Assembly (NCBI GenBank): GCA_948567375.1
Contig: OX419760.1
Coordinates: forward strand, 23,498,001-23,562,000
Direction of reading: 5' to 3'
Length of the DNA stretch: 64,000 bases
From: Lunularia cruciata
Taxonomy: Eukaryota > Streptophyta > Marchantiopsida > Lunulariales > Lunulariaceae
The notes under the pieces were generated by a model that worked only from the letters and a program-made list of their open reading frames with translations, was not told where the DNA came from and did no database searches. Below are positions 21,104 to 33,060 of the stretch, in pieces. Position 1 is the first letter of the stretch; every line of letters starts with the position of its first letter. The position numbers and the translations under genes are program-made.

Positions 21104-23072
21104 CTACCAACATCCTCCAACACATTGTAATTCCATTGTTGCTTTGAGATCAAGAAGTCTTCCATCTCCAAATTCTTCCTTGGAGTCTTGTTTTTGATGG
21201 TGTTGAGGTGCTAGTGCTCCTAGTAGACATAGGAGTATCCTTGCTAGGAGTAAATCCTTGAGAAGAGTGTACATCCTTTGCAAAACGAGCTCTCTTCTTC
21301 TCTTGTACCAAAAGCTCCAAATTAAGACCCCTAGAGTTTGAGCACTCCCCCTTCTCATACTTGATCTCAACCACATCTATGGATGTTATCCCCTTACCTT
21401 TGTTTGGATTAGGAGCCACTTGGGTTTCACTACTTCCCTCTTTCCTTCTATTGGCTCTCTCATAACCCCTTCCTCCATGGTAAGTGGAATTTGGGCAATT
21501 CCTTTGGATGAGGCCTCTTCCTTCACAACCAAAACAATTTTTATCATTGAAATTTTTGGTTGGTTGGCCTCCTCTATATGGATAGCTTCCTTAAATCCTT
21601 AGACCCTCTCTCTACATTTTGATTCACCTTTCTCTTTGCCCATAGTTGCACCACATTGATCTTGAGATCTACAAGTTGTTTGTGATGGTTTGAAGTGGCT
21701 CTTTTGGTGAAAGTGCAAGAATTGGAGCAACTACTACTTGTGGTGCAACCCTTACCACCAAATTATCAAAAGTTCTACCATACTTGTAACCTTGAGGAGG
21801 ATGCACAATCTCTTTCACCATTAAACCACTCTCATCCCCTTCCAAAATCTCCTCCATACGAATTGCAATTTTGATAGCTTCAACCTTGGAAGAAGATTTC
21901 TCATACCTAACCTTGCTTCTTATTTGTGGTCTCTGCCCTCCCACAAAATTCTTTGTGAACATGGCTATTACGCCAATCATAGAAGTCTCCATACCATCCC
22001 CATCCTTCCTCAACACTATGCAAAATCTGGACTCTAACTTCTCCACTCTTTCTGCATAGACTCTCACTTTCTCTCCATCTCCTTGTTTGTAGAAACCTCA
22101 ATCATCAATCTCTCATAACTCTCATTTGGAAGAAAATTCTCAATGAGTGTTGAAGTCAAAATATCCCAAGACTCTTCTTGCCTATCTTCATTTCTTTTTA
22201 GTATTCTAACTCATATCATGTAAGTGTTGGATCCTCAAAGAAATCCAATAATAATGAGACCCACTCATTCTTCCTCCTCTCATTGTTTCTATGCAAGCTC
22301 CCTTGAAGTCTCTAATAAAGGCCTCCACATCTTCTCCATCCTTGCCAAGAAAACAGGAAGTTTCCCCATCTTAGCCCCTCACTATCTCCTCTTTTCTCTC
22401 AATTTTTCTTTTTCTTTTCTCTCACTCTATAACTAATAGAGTATGTACATGACTAACACCATTTGAGAGTAATCCACCCTAGGGAATATAAAAGGTTCAG
22501 TTTGCTCCAAGATTTCTATAGCAACATCAAATATAGAGTGCATATTAATCAAACCCTCATGGATAATTTATCTATAAGTTGTAATATGATCTCCACAACT
22601 AATCTTAAGAACTAGTTGATGAAGGTGGTAGTATTTCTGGAGCTATACTAAGACTCTCTCAAAGATCCTTCAGCAAAGTCTCCAAAATTGCATTTACTCC
22701 ACTACACTCATGTCCTTTTGGAAGTCCTTCTACTTCACAAACCTCACACAACTCCTTGGTCTTAGATCTTCTCCCTCCCAATCTTTGTGAAGAAGATATA
22801 ACATGCAAACCCAAGTCAAGTAAGCTTCTCTTTTCCCTCAATCTCTTGCTCTAAAAGGTCAATGGATATAAACTTGCCTTATGTCCCTTCTCTCTACATA
22901 AAAAGTACTTAAACTCACTCTTTCCTCCAAGTGGTGTAGGTTTTTGGATCCTCTCAACACTCTCTTCAAATTCTATTCTAAACTCTTTTTTCCTCAAATC
23001 TACCCCTAAAATCACCTCAAACCCTTGGGGAACCTTGCATAGCCTAAATTTCCATTCTTTATGACCCTCCAT
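21104..23072 (-). pseudogene. gag region of gypsy element 1
   Basis: Broken open pieces at 22851-23072, 22659-22841, 21669-22067 and 21150-21419 cover the expected gag position. 21669-22067 has a gag-like helical, charged composition with FVGGQRPQIRSKVR. A frame near 21400-21600 contains cysteine/histidine spacing suggestive of a zinc knuckle, but it is too damaged to confirm. Assignment rests mainly on position. Confidence 0.6.
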
Positions 23073-23954
23073 GTTCCCAAGATGAGTCTAGACACTCAAA
23101 CATGTTTTTTGTTGCTCTCACACTCCTCATGCATGAGACCTCAACTCTACAAAATTGACCACCCCTCACAATGTCACTAAATTCTCTCAATTGGTATGTT
23201 ATAGTCCTTTAAAAATTTCAAAATTAATAAAAACCCTAGAGCATCCTTCCTTGAAAAATTTCAGACTTTTCATCAAGCCATATGGCCTAGGCACCATTCT
23301 ATTTAGCACACATATTCCAGATTTGGTCTAAAAACCACCACTCTCACTTTAAAAACTCATAAATTTTTTTATAAGAATGATCTTTATGTAATTCTTGGGC
23401 CAAAGTAGAATACTAGGCACTTTATTTTCTTGGAAATAATCCAATGAAAATTGAAGAAATGGCAGACTCTATACAATTTTCCACAGAACATGCAATTATG
23501 GGAGCAAATTACCTTATCAACTTTCAAAAATTCTAGCTCAATTTGTGTACTCGCTCTCATAATAATTTCAAGTGTGATAATTGAAGGATAACCCAGCTAT
23601 TATGTGTAGAAATTTCAAGTCCATCTCTCAAACTTGAGAATTTTCCAAAAATCACTATAATCTTCAAAATTTGCAATCCACCTCATACAATCTCTCCAAA
23701 TCCTCTCATATGTACAAGATGTACAAAATCACCTCAAAAAATTCATAATAGATTATAGGGTATACAAATAGATCCAAGTTCTGTAATATGAATTCAGACC
23801 TCTCCTCCTATAATGAGGAGGGTTATGAGATATTTGTTATGAGAGCTCCAAGTGAGCTCTCATAGGTTCTTTGTGTCTAATATGGAATTATGTGCATAAC
23901 ATTATTTTGCCTTCTAGAGAGGTCCTAGAAATGGGACCAAAATGTGAACCGGCC

Positions 23955-24622
23955 TGTCTCACCAAGATGAACCTCTAATGGCTATTATGGTAGCGCATAA
24001 GAAGGCAAAGAACCCCAACTCCATTAGACACCTCCAAGGCTAACACTCCAAGACCCAAGAAATTGGTCACTAGAGAACTCAACAAGAGAGATAGTTGCAA
24101 ATGAAAAGATGATGAGTACTTCCTTACCCCTAGTTTATATACTTCTGAAATAGTTACACACCAAAGTTACCAATTATTGGAGTAACTCCAGTTACTAGGC
24201 TAAAAGTCAAATAAAGTAAAAAAAAACTAAAGGAATATCCATACTCATGGGAATGTTCTCCTAAGCATGTGGTCTTATCTTGACCCAACCACTAAGTCAA
24301 AGATTCCTTCATATGGACTATCCTTGGATTATAAAAGAATCTGAAACAAAACGGTTTGTGGGTCCAAGAGTTCTCAACTCTTTCCTCAAAGCCAAATACC
24401 TAAGAATAATATCAATTCAATACATTAGAATTCAAAATAGTGGTGCTCATCTTTTCTACTTCCTCTAAAGTAAGATTCACTCTATCTAAGCTATAGCTAA
24501 CTTTAGCTAATTATGACTAAGGTAGAACCATCTTTTATCTCAATATAAATAATATCTCTCAAGTACTTGTACTATCAAACTAAATATCACAATATCACAC
24601 ATATGCACAAATGGGTGTTACA
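23955..24622 (-). repeat. 5' LTR of gypsy element 1 (LTR family 1)
   Basis: 668 bp, from TGTCTCACCAAGATG on the plus strand to GGGTGTTACA at 24622. It matches 16661-17337 throughout. The internal flank on the minus strand reads GGCCGGTTCACATTTTGGTCCC, where a primer-binding site would be. I cannot match it confidently to a tRNA. Confidence 0.88.
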
Positions 24623-27279
24623 AAACACTACATATTCAAATTTTATGGGTTACCGGTAAATCTTTTGAGGGAGTCTATTGATGCCATAAATCAAGTATTG
24701 AAACCGCCAATATCCTGAAGGAAAAACAGACAAAACAGATACTAGAAAGAAAAACAAACACAACTTTCATCCAAAAGAGCCAAGCACAAAATGAAACACA
24801 AAGAGATAAACCCCACTAGATATTTATATTACGACGTGCAAATGAAAAATGATATGATGGAAATAAAATAAAGGAATTTTATTGGGCATTAAATAAAGTA
24901 AGCTCAATGCATTCCTTTTGATTCTAGTATACATCTAAACATCTACATTTTTGTATCTTCAAAACAAATGTTCAATGTGCCTTCTCTTATAACTCTTCTC
25001 CACCAATTGTACATCCTTCAAAAAAATTATTCAATGTGACTTCTCTTATAACCACTCTCTACAAATTGTACATCCATCATTGTATTATGTATTGTTCTCA
25101 CTCATTGGGAATACACTAGGTGTCTAGCTTTGGAGTTTATTGGTAGGGAGATTGAATCTAAAACTATCAAGAGTAGGCTAACACTATTTGTAATCCCAAG
25201 CATCAAGTATCTTCACACCAGTTCCTAAATTTTCTTTTTGTTGGGTAAGCAAAAAGTAACTTAACCTAGAATCACAATATGCACTCTTGGTTATTGGTCA
25301 TCACTTCTAGCATCATCAAGAAGAAATGCAAAGCACTCATAAATAAAAGAAACCTAAGCTCAATGAATACACAAATCCAAGCAAATGGGGCACACAATCA
25401 AGCATGATAGAAATCCAAACATAAATAGCTTAACAATCACTCTTTATCAATAGCAATAACTCTTTATCTTTCAAGGAAAAATATACCTTGGAGCCTCCTT
25501 GCTCTATCTATGAGTTGTTCTACTTCTAAGCTATTTCTACATAGAAATATTCTACATTTTTTTGTGATCTACTTCTAACTTATATCCACATAGAAATATT
25601 CTACATTTTTTGGTGGGGAAACATTTCCAAAACTCAAACTAAGATAACCTCTTCTTTGTAGCTTTGATTCAAATGTGCTAGAAGTCAATGGAAAGCCTCC
25701 AAGATAATCTTCCCAACTATATCAATCAAGCCCTAATTCAACCTTTATAGCTCCTTTGACAATATCTTAAACTTAGTCTAATTTCATAGTTTAAACCCTA
25801 GTGTCAAATCCCTAATTAAGGTTCCAATCCTAGTTCTTGCAAAAACAATTCTACAGTTTTAGCTCAAGGATTCATGTTTATATTAGTTAAAAATCTAGCA
25901 GGTTTTCATCCTTTAAATCATGAATTAAAATGAAAAAATTGATATTCAATTGTAGTTATAGATAGAATAATTCCTTGGTGCATATGATACTGTTTTCAGT
26001 ATAGTTTCTTGCATCAGATCTCACTACCTATAAACCCTAAGCCAATTGGATTTTACATAGTAGTTGGTTTTACTTCTATATAAACATTTATGAAGCTTGG
26101 CATTCAAATTCAAAACCATTCACTAGATATGGATCAATTCTCAAGTTGTGCTAGCTTTTGAGCTCTATAGACCCAAGTATACCTGATCCATGATCTTGAA
26201 TTCTATATTTGAGTAATTCACATGAAATAATTATAAAGAGGTACTAGGCCTAGTCACCAACAATACTTGGAATTAACATAGGCAAATCAAACCCAAAACT
26301 TGAGATATGACCATAGCACCAACTGACTCAAATTTAAATATTTTAAGAGCAACACAACGAGCATGTTTTCTCTCCAACAAAATTCACATATCAAAAATAT
26401 GTGAAAATCCTAGAATTTCCTAAATTTTGTTCTTAGGTGTTAATTATGACCCTCCTTGGTTGCATTTATTATATATCAAGCATTACACACTCAAATCTCA
26501 CATTGTTTTGTCCTCCAATTGTTGTATGTCTGCTCCAATCTGCAATGGTGATCTTCTAACCCAAAATGGACCTTATGAACATCCTCCAACTCACTTAACC
26601 TTTGTCTTAAATTGGTGAAATTAAATTCCTTGTACTTTGGACACTTGGCAACTTCTCCTTTTGACACATGGATCTTCAAACTCTACCCCCAAAGCCTTGA
26701 GTGAGATTTTGGTACATCTCCTTCTAGAAAAGAATATAAATGCTTAAATCCCAAGCTTTCACATAAGTAGACACAAGAAGGATACTATGATATGGATTCT
26801 CTATCATCAACACCATAAAAACAAGAACAAAATGAGGTGTCTAGCTCAAGAAGAGGCTTTTCAATGTAGATTCCAAATGGAGTGGAACTTTGGACGAAAC
26901 TATAGCTTCCATCAAAGCTCAAAAGTGATCACGGTGCAAAATCCAAAATGTAATGAAAAAAGTGTTTGGTAGAGATAGATTAAGAGCGCAAACCATCTCC
27001 TAGTTGCCTCATCCTTAGATGTTCTTGCTCTCATGCTTTGCTACCCTCTTGAATGTCTTGGCTTCTATGCTCTACTTCCACTTGCAAGACTAAACACATT
27101 ACTCTATATGTAGCTTCTATATCACCTGTATACATTAGAGTCTTGAAGAGGACAATACAACAATCCATATGGCTAATTACTTGAAGGTACATGATGGATC
27201 AACCATATGATACTTTGCATAATCTACTATAACTTTACATAGATGAAAAAATTAAAATTTTTTTTACTTGCTAAGCAAA
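24623..27279. other. AT-rich filler, probably decayed transposon DNA
   Basis: No coding similarity recognised. The word TTAAATAAAGTAAGCT at about 24889 also starts the copia LTR at 46215, which hints at another LTR remnant here. Around 24955-25080 a diverged 60-bp unit containing TTCAATGTG.CTTCTCTTATAAC is tandemly repeated. Confidence 0.4.
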
Positions 27280-27500
27280 CCACAATAAAACACTATGTTA
27301 TTCTTAATTAGTTAATTTCTCTTGTATCTAGACCCTTTATGATAGCTTGGACACTCCAATGATTATATAAGACATGTTGAGGAAATAATGAAGAATACTT
27401 CTAATCCTTTGTATGAAGACTTCTTATAACTTGGTGAGGGAGCAAGGAAAGAGGCACTATTGTATATTTTGTATGCAAGAGGATTATAATGTATGTCATG
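27280..27500 (+). repeat. Copia LTR fragment
   Basis: The stretch from ATCTAGACCC through TATATAAG, GGAAATAATGAAGAA, GACTTCTTATAACTTGGTGA and AGAGGATTATAATG parallels 46376-46552 of the copia 3' LTR in the same orientation, diverged by roughly a fifth to a quarter. No copia coding sequence adjoins it. Confidence 0.65.
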
Positions 27501-28155
27501 TGTATATACATTGTTACACAACATACATAGTTATCAACATCATACACTATAGAAGCACAACTCACACATAAGTAATTACATGAACTCTAATGTGCCATAA
27601 TAATCAATTCATTCTTCCATGCAAATCACATTCAAATCATATCTAGATTTGATCTTTCACTCAACAATCTATCAACAATTGTACAATTATTACAGTCAAG
27701 CCACACCCACTCTAGCTAGGAGACTCTATATGATGCTTGTTAGCCTCTATCCACCATAGCTAGGAACTCAAAGGCTCAACATTAGAGAAGTGAGCTCTCT
27801 AGAGTTGCACTTCAAAGTATATCCCTTTGCTTGACCTAAGTGTTTAGCCCTAATGGCACTGTTGATGGCACATCCAACAGTGCAAATGGTGCAATTGATG
27901 GTAAGTCCCACCATATGAGTTGCCCTAACATGAAATCCGACCGCCAACAAATAGTCCATGAGTAACTACCAAAATAACTATGATTACCAACCTTACCACT
28001 CTATTGTCAGAGCAAACTAGCTTTGGCACTACAAATGTCATGAAAATTATTATACATATATACATTGCTACATAGCATACATCACTGTCAACATCATACA
28101 TTATAGAAACACAACTCACACATAAGTCATACATGAAGTCTAAAGTGCCACAATT
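27495..28155. repeat. Direct repeats of about 105 bp, about 555 bp apart
   Basis: 27497-27600 and 28049-28155 share ATATACATTG, ACATCATACA and CACAACTCACACATAAGT in order. They bracket the 27.6-28.05 kb segment, which includes LTR sequence of the PHD-type gypsy family. They could be remnant LTR pieces or duplicated flank from an insertion. Confidence 0.6.
27700..27865 (-). repeat. LTR segment of the PHD-type gypsy family, minus orientation
   Basis: The reverse complement matches 29190-29375: TGCAACTCTAGAGAGCTCAC, TTGAGCCTTTGAGTT, GCTATGGTGGA and CTAGAGTGGG occur in the same order. It lies downstream of the minus-strand integrase/PHD fragment, where its 3' LTR would be. Confidence 0.65.
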
Positions 28156-28339
28156 GCCCTTAGGTAGAAGTTAGGTCCCTCTAACTCCAAATAGCCATCT
28201 ACTCAAAGTATATGATATGGCCTATGGTAGGCAAAGATCAAGAGGCCAAGTGTTGTTAAGCCCCATCGTTAGTCATTTGTTTGCAATCTATATCACAAAA
28301 AAGATGAACTAGTTATAGATCAAGTACATCTAGGACATA

Positions 28340-29045
28340 ACCACTATGCTTGAGGAACCACCATGAAAAGAGGAGTCAAAAATGCCATATGCCATCCTCT
28401 CAAACAACTATCACACACCAACATAGTAGCAACTCCACCAGAAGAGCCATACATACAACACAAACTTGCATGTAAAAGTGCCAAACTTGGGTTCATAATG
28501 CCATTAATGTTTGGGAGGTGGCATGGTACACAATTATGCACATGATCCTTCCAAACAAAACCATCATGCTCATCCAACCACAAGGACTCCAAAAGGAAAA
28601 ATCTCCCACACTCTCAAGATAGTGGAGCCTATAGTAATATCATGTGTAGTCAATGTAGTTTGTTTAGATATAAATAGTCACTTTGATGAAATCAATGGAT
28701 TGAAGGTCTATAACCTCCTCCTTGAATAGTAGTATAGTGTAAGGTATCCCTATTTTGAGTTCTCAAAGGCCATCAACATCACTCTCCAAAAAAGTCTTTG
28801 CTTGTTGAGAACATGCACTCACCCATATGTCAAGATCATCCAAGTCCAAAACTACAATAGCATCACAATGAATGGTTGTAGATAAATTTGGATCTTGTCT
28901 CTAGAGTAGAAAGGAAGGAGAGAATGATGCTATAGAGGATTGCCAATTGAACCAATAATCCATGGCTAACCAAGGTAATTGGAGATCCCAATCTCCCAAG
29001 TGGCATCTCTGCAAACCATATGTCATGCCATTTGTAGTGTTGCAT
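28340..29045 (-). pseudogene. PHD-type gypsy fragment A: integrase C-terminus and PHD finger
   Basis: The 28344-28592 frame contains CVPCHLPNI..., then ATMLVCDSCLRGWHMAFLTPL and VVPQ, a PHD-finger core with the CxxC...GWH signature. Upstream on the minus strand, 28600-29045 matches in order the sequence between integrase and PHD in the plus-strand copy at 37.87-38.26 kb. One ligand pair is damaged (the second cysteine reads Y, the one after the histidine reads F). The copy is truncated at about 29.05 kb where the plus-oriented element begins. Confidence 0.72.
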
Positions 29046-29189
29046 CTAGATTGCTTGAACACTAGAGTTGTAGTGATAGTGGTTAGAGGTATTTTAGCAA
29101 TTACCTATAGACTACTTTCTGATGGTTAGATTTTTTGTTTGGGGTGTTGACTTCATGGTAGGGCTCACCGTCACTTGGCATTGTTTTCA

Positions 29190-29375
29190 CCTTTGGGTGT
29201 GCCATCAGTGGGACCGTTAGGACTTCAGACCTAGCTTGAGTCCAAGGATATATTTTCAAAATGCAACTCTAGAGAGCTCACTTCTCTGATATTGAGCCTT
29301 TGAGTTTCTGGCTATGGTGGACAGAGGCCGGCAAGCGTCACTTGGATTCTATTAGCTAGAGTGGGCATGGCTTGT
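29190..29375 (+). repeat. LTR segment of the PHD-type gypsy family, plus orientation
   Basis: Inverted counterpart of 27700-27865 (about 80% alike by eye). Its position upstream of gag fits a 5' LTR. I could not define TG...CA ends. Confidence 0.6.
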
Positions 29376-29884
29376 CTATAATCAATGCCCAATTCTTGGT
29401 AGTTTATAGAGTGACAAATCAAGTACTGATTTGAGTTGAGTTGGTTTGACTAGTGTAAACAAATTGATAACAGCAAAGAAGTGAGGTCAAGGGAAAATTG
29501 GGTATAGGAATTGCAAGTGTTGGTGGTATCTTGAAGCTCAGTGGATTGTTGATAGCTAGATCAAAGTTCAGTTTTTCCTTGGTGTGCAAAAACTCTTTGA
29601 TTGATGCAGATTTTGCAGTGAGGTAGATAGTGTACGGAAGCGCTGGCCAAATTTCAAGCAAAGAGAAGCAATTTTTGTGCAATGGTTGTGATTTTGAGCT
29701 CATGAGGTGAAAGTAGGACCAATTTTTTGCGAGTTGGGCTCCAAAAGTGAAATTGAAGGTGGAGTTGGGAACCAATCCTTATGAATTTGTGATTAGCTCT
29801 AAACTAGCATGAGGTTAGCTAGTTTAGAGTAGATCATGGTCATTGTTTGGCAAAATCTACCCATCCTATTGGATTATGCGCAAC

Positions 29885-29945
29885 AAGGTTTGACCCCTAG
29901 ATCTTTGGTTCCTAGACTAGTGCCCTAACCAATTGGTCCACCCTC
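29885..29945 (-). other. tRNA-derived sequence (SINE-head-like or tRNA pseudogene)
   Basis: On the minus strand TGGACCAATTGGTTA (29926-29940) resembles the RNA polymerase III A box and D arm. GGGGTCAAACC (29887-29897) resembles the B box and T arm. Spacing is about tRNA length. The acceptor arms do not pair convincingly and no CCA or clear anticodon can be assigned, so it is not called a functional tRNA. Confidence 0.4.
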
Positions 29946-30089
29946 ACTTGTTATCCTAGTTACTGTTCCACTGTTATCTATACACCTATAGCTTGGCTAG
30001 GAGAGGCAGTTTTGATCTCATTCTTGGTGATCTTGGTAGCTTAGGATGTAGATAGGAACTCCTATTATATCAAATGCCAAATGGTGGCA

Positions 30090-30112
30090 GAGTCAATCCC
30101 GTGTTGCTTTAT
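30090..30112 (+). other. Possible primer-binding site of gypsy element 2
   Basis: TGGTGGCAGAGTCAA at about 30094 resembles the TGGTATCAGAGC type of site complementary to initiator-Met tRNA, with a few mismatches. It lies between the LTR-like leader and gag. Confidence 0.4.
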
Positions 30113-30499
30113 GACCTGTTTTGTTTAGATTTCTTATGATTGGACCCACTCCATTCTTTGCTTCTTGTTTGTGCACCATGTTTGTGTGAGGTGCCCTAAA
30201 TTTAGAGTGTTGGTGCTTTGGTGTGCTCTTGGTAGTGAGGCTGGAGTGATGACTTATAGACCATGAGAGTACATGTTGTGATGGCAGGTTACAGGTTGCC
30301 CTTTCCCCTAGCGTAGTAGTCTTAGTTAGAGTTACATTAGTGGGTAGTGTTCAATTGGTATAGGCACTTGGTGGTGCTCACTTGGTGTTGGTACTTGGTG
30401 GTGTTTGGTTGGTGGTGTTGGTTCTTGTTGGGGTACTTGTTGTTGCGGTTGCGGATGCGGTTGTGGTTGGCGGTTTGTGGTTACTTTATCATGACAGAG

Positions 30500-31960
30500 T
30501 TATTTAGGGATTCCAAAGAAGATAGCCTTGCACTATGCAATGGGTTTACTTAGAGTGGTGCTCGATATCAGCTTGTATCTCAGGTCCTAGTGGAGGAGGA
30601 GATTGACTCTAAGTTGGAGTTTGATATAGGAGTTGATTCAATTGAGAGTGCCCTTGGTGTGTTTGCACCGTTGTTGTGGGACATGGATGAGATTTATAGG
30701 GCCTCTAAAGGCCCTATGTGTTACTCTAGTACAATGGGTACCCATTGAGTTGGCGTGACTTTATTTAGGAGTTTGATAGTTGGTATGATCTGTAGCAGAT
30801 GCGGAACCCAACTTTGTTCACACCCTTCATGGCATGGAAGGGCTTGTTTTAGCATTTGGACGGTCTACCAATGGACAACTACCATGAGTTCAGGAGAGCT
30901 CACTTGGAGGAGATTGAGCTATTGAAACAGAATTGGTCTCCAAACTATGTCTCCATTACTTTGGGCTCAATTTCTAGGGGTACGTCGGCTGTACCCATGA
31001 GTTCTAGCTCAAGTAGCATTGGTGGAGCTAGTGGAGGTGCACTAGCTAGAGATAGTGCTACTACAAGTGGAGGTATTGCTACATGAGGTGGTGTAGTACC
31101 AAGGTTTAACCCCATGGTGGAGTTCTTCTAGTGTTTGAGGCAAAAATACCAACGAGTGCAGACAGACAAAGTGAAGAGCTTGCAAGAGTTCTAGTGGAAG
31201 GTTGGAGAGCATATGCAAGGCATACATTTGCATGAGGTGGCTGATCAGTTTAACTCAAGGAGTTACTTAGGCCTAGGTAGTCTAGTTTTGGTATGGGATA
31301 TTGGACAAGGAGTTGCGACGTAGAGTTTGTGATGTTATGTTTTTATAGGCTACTTTGCCTACTTTGTTGGTGATCTTTGGTTTGGTTGAGCATATTGAGC
31401 TCAACACGGTGGAAGAGAGAGTGGTGAAATCTAGATTTGGTAGGCAGACCTCATCCACAATTGTGACTTTTTCTAGATTGCAGCAAAGTGCACCACGCCC
31501 AATTGGTTTTCAAGGACAAGGTGGATAGCCCAGATCCTATGGAGCAAGTAGAGGGCCTAGTAGAGCTAGACCCTTACTTTCATTTTTGGGTTACCAATAG
31601 CCAGTGAGTGGTGGTGTTTCTTGTTGGACTTGTGGTAGACCTCATCACAAGAGAGAGTGCCCTCAAGGCAATGGACTTGATACCTCTGGTGCATCACAAC
31701 CAGCACAAAGATAGTGTGAGCATTGTCACAAATATAGTCACTCTAGTGACCAATGCTTTGACCTACACTCGGAATTAAGGAGTGGTAAGTCTACTATGGC
31801 AGGTAGTAGAGGGGCTCCAGTTCATGGAGGATGAGGTGGTAAAGGTGGTGGTAGAGGATCTACACCTAGTAGGGATGCAATACTTGCCCTTACTTCTAAT
31901 ACAACTATGGCTACTCGGATTGAGTAGTTGGAGCAGAGATTGGCTAGTATGACCATTGCT
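30500..31960 (+). pseudogene. gag of gypsy element 2 with two zinc knuckles
   Basis: A broken gag-like region. Near 31621 the translation contains CWTCGRPHHKREC, a knuckle with CX2CX3HX4C spacing (one residue short of canonical). Near 31711 CEHCHKYSHSSDQC fits CX2CX4HX4C exactly. A Gly/Ser-rich spacer (30960-31080) precedes. Stops between the pieces make it non-functional. Confidence 0.75.
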
Positions 31961-32619
31961 CAAAGGAGATCAAATTTAGGTGTTGGAGCTTCCACCTCAT
32001 ATTTTGGTGATAAAGATGCTTTGGACTTCATGTGCAAAGCAAAACAAGTGGATGCATCTACAGTAGTGATTAGGAGTGCAATATGTGCTCCAGAGCCTAG
32101 AGGAGCATCAATGGAGCTGGACCCACAAAGAAGAGAGATTGGGAGATAGGTCAGACTTCCATAGTCTTTCATGCTCTCTGAGGCTCTACAAACATCATCT
32201 ATGGCTCCTAGACGTCCTAGAGCAAGTGTGGTAGGTGGTGATGGGGTGCATGATGGACTACTTACTAGTCAACCACCTACTACTACATAGATTGAGTCTA
32301 GCACAATGTTGGGGGTGGCTTAGCTAATTTGCGCCATCCTTTATTTTTAACCAATGACATGTGTACATTGGGAGTTGACCCAACCCTAGTGTCTAGATTG
32401 GCTGCCATGCTTTGTGAGATTGGCTACCGTGCTTAGGGATGATGTGGTTCCTATTACAAGAGTAAAGGTGGTTGATAGTGGAGTTGACTTGATTGAAGAG
32501 CATGGGATTCACTCAAAGACCAGTGTTTTATGGCAAGCAACAACGGTTAGATTGAGGAGTTGCCAGCTAGACCGGCCTTTGAGAGAGTGCGGTTCACACC
32601 TGGTGTTGTCCTATTGGAT

Positions 32620-33060
32620 AACTAGAGGGGGATTTTTCTGTTTGGTGGGATCTTCAAGGAAGGTCTATACACCACAAAGAGTCTTATTAGACTATGGTAC
32701 ATAGCCCCTTATGTTGGGGAAGGCTGCAATTGTTGGTCTAGAGTTACATAAGACCGATGTGGAGAGATGCCTATTTCAGATCTAGAGATCTCTAGGAGGT
32801 GGTTTGACATAGTACATCACACGTAGAGAGCTTATTGTCTAGGTTCAGCTTGGTCACTTAATTGATAGCTTGGTGATGAGAGCTCACGCTATTGCAACAA
32901 TAGTTGAGTCATATGATGTGCTAGTTGGGAGAGTAGTGTTATACCCCATGGGTTTTAGTATTGACTATTAGGAGGAGATAACCTCCTATAGACTAGGTTG
33001 GCAATCAAGTGAGGGGATGAGTATGTTGCCTACTAGTATGCTTCAGTAGTGGCAATCTTG
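32620..33060 (+). pseudogene. Protease region of gypsy element 2
   Basis: The active-site block reads LLDYGT followed by a TAG stop and PLMLGKA near 32677-32718, where D-S-G would be expected. Downstream conserved words are MRAHAIATIVESYDVLVGR and YPMGFSIDY near 32875-32970. Both the mutated serine and the stop abolish activity. Confidence 0.6.

Larger units (their letters stand above)
16661..24622 (-). mobile_element. Ty3/gypsy LTR retrotransposon 1, degenerate but with both LTRs
   Basis: About 8 kb, read on the minus strand: 5' LTR (23955-24622), gag, protease, RT, RNase H, integrase, 3' LTR (16661-17337). This pol order (RT and RNase H before integrase) defines Ty3/gypsy. The two LTRs differ by many substitutions and small indels, including about 12 bp missing from the right copy, so insertion is old. 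The five bases outside each LTR (AGACC and AAACA) do not match, so a target duplication is not confirmed. Coding sequence is broken by stops, shifts, a fold-back and a tandem duplication in the integrase region. Confidence 0.9.

Noticed and set aside
28344-28592. A host PHD-domain gene
   Set aside because: The same finger follows integrase in the plus copy, and the flanks are transposon-derived, so it is part of an element.
29885-29945. A functional tRNA gene
   Set aside because: Box-like words are present but the acceptor stem does not pair and no anticodon can be assigned.
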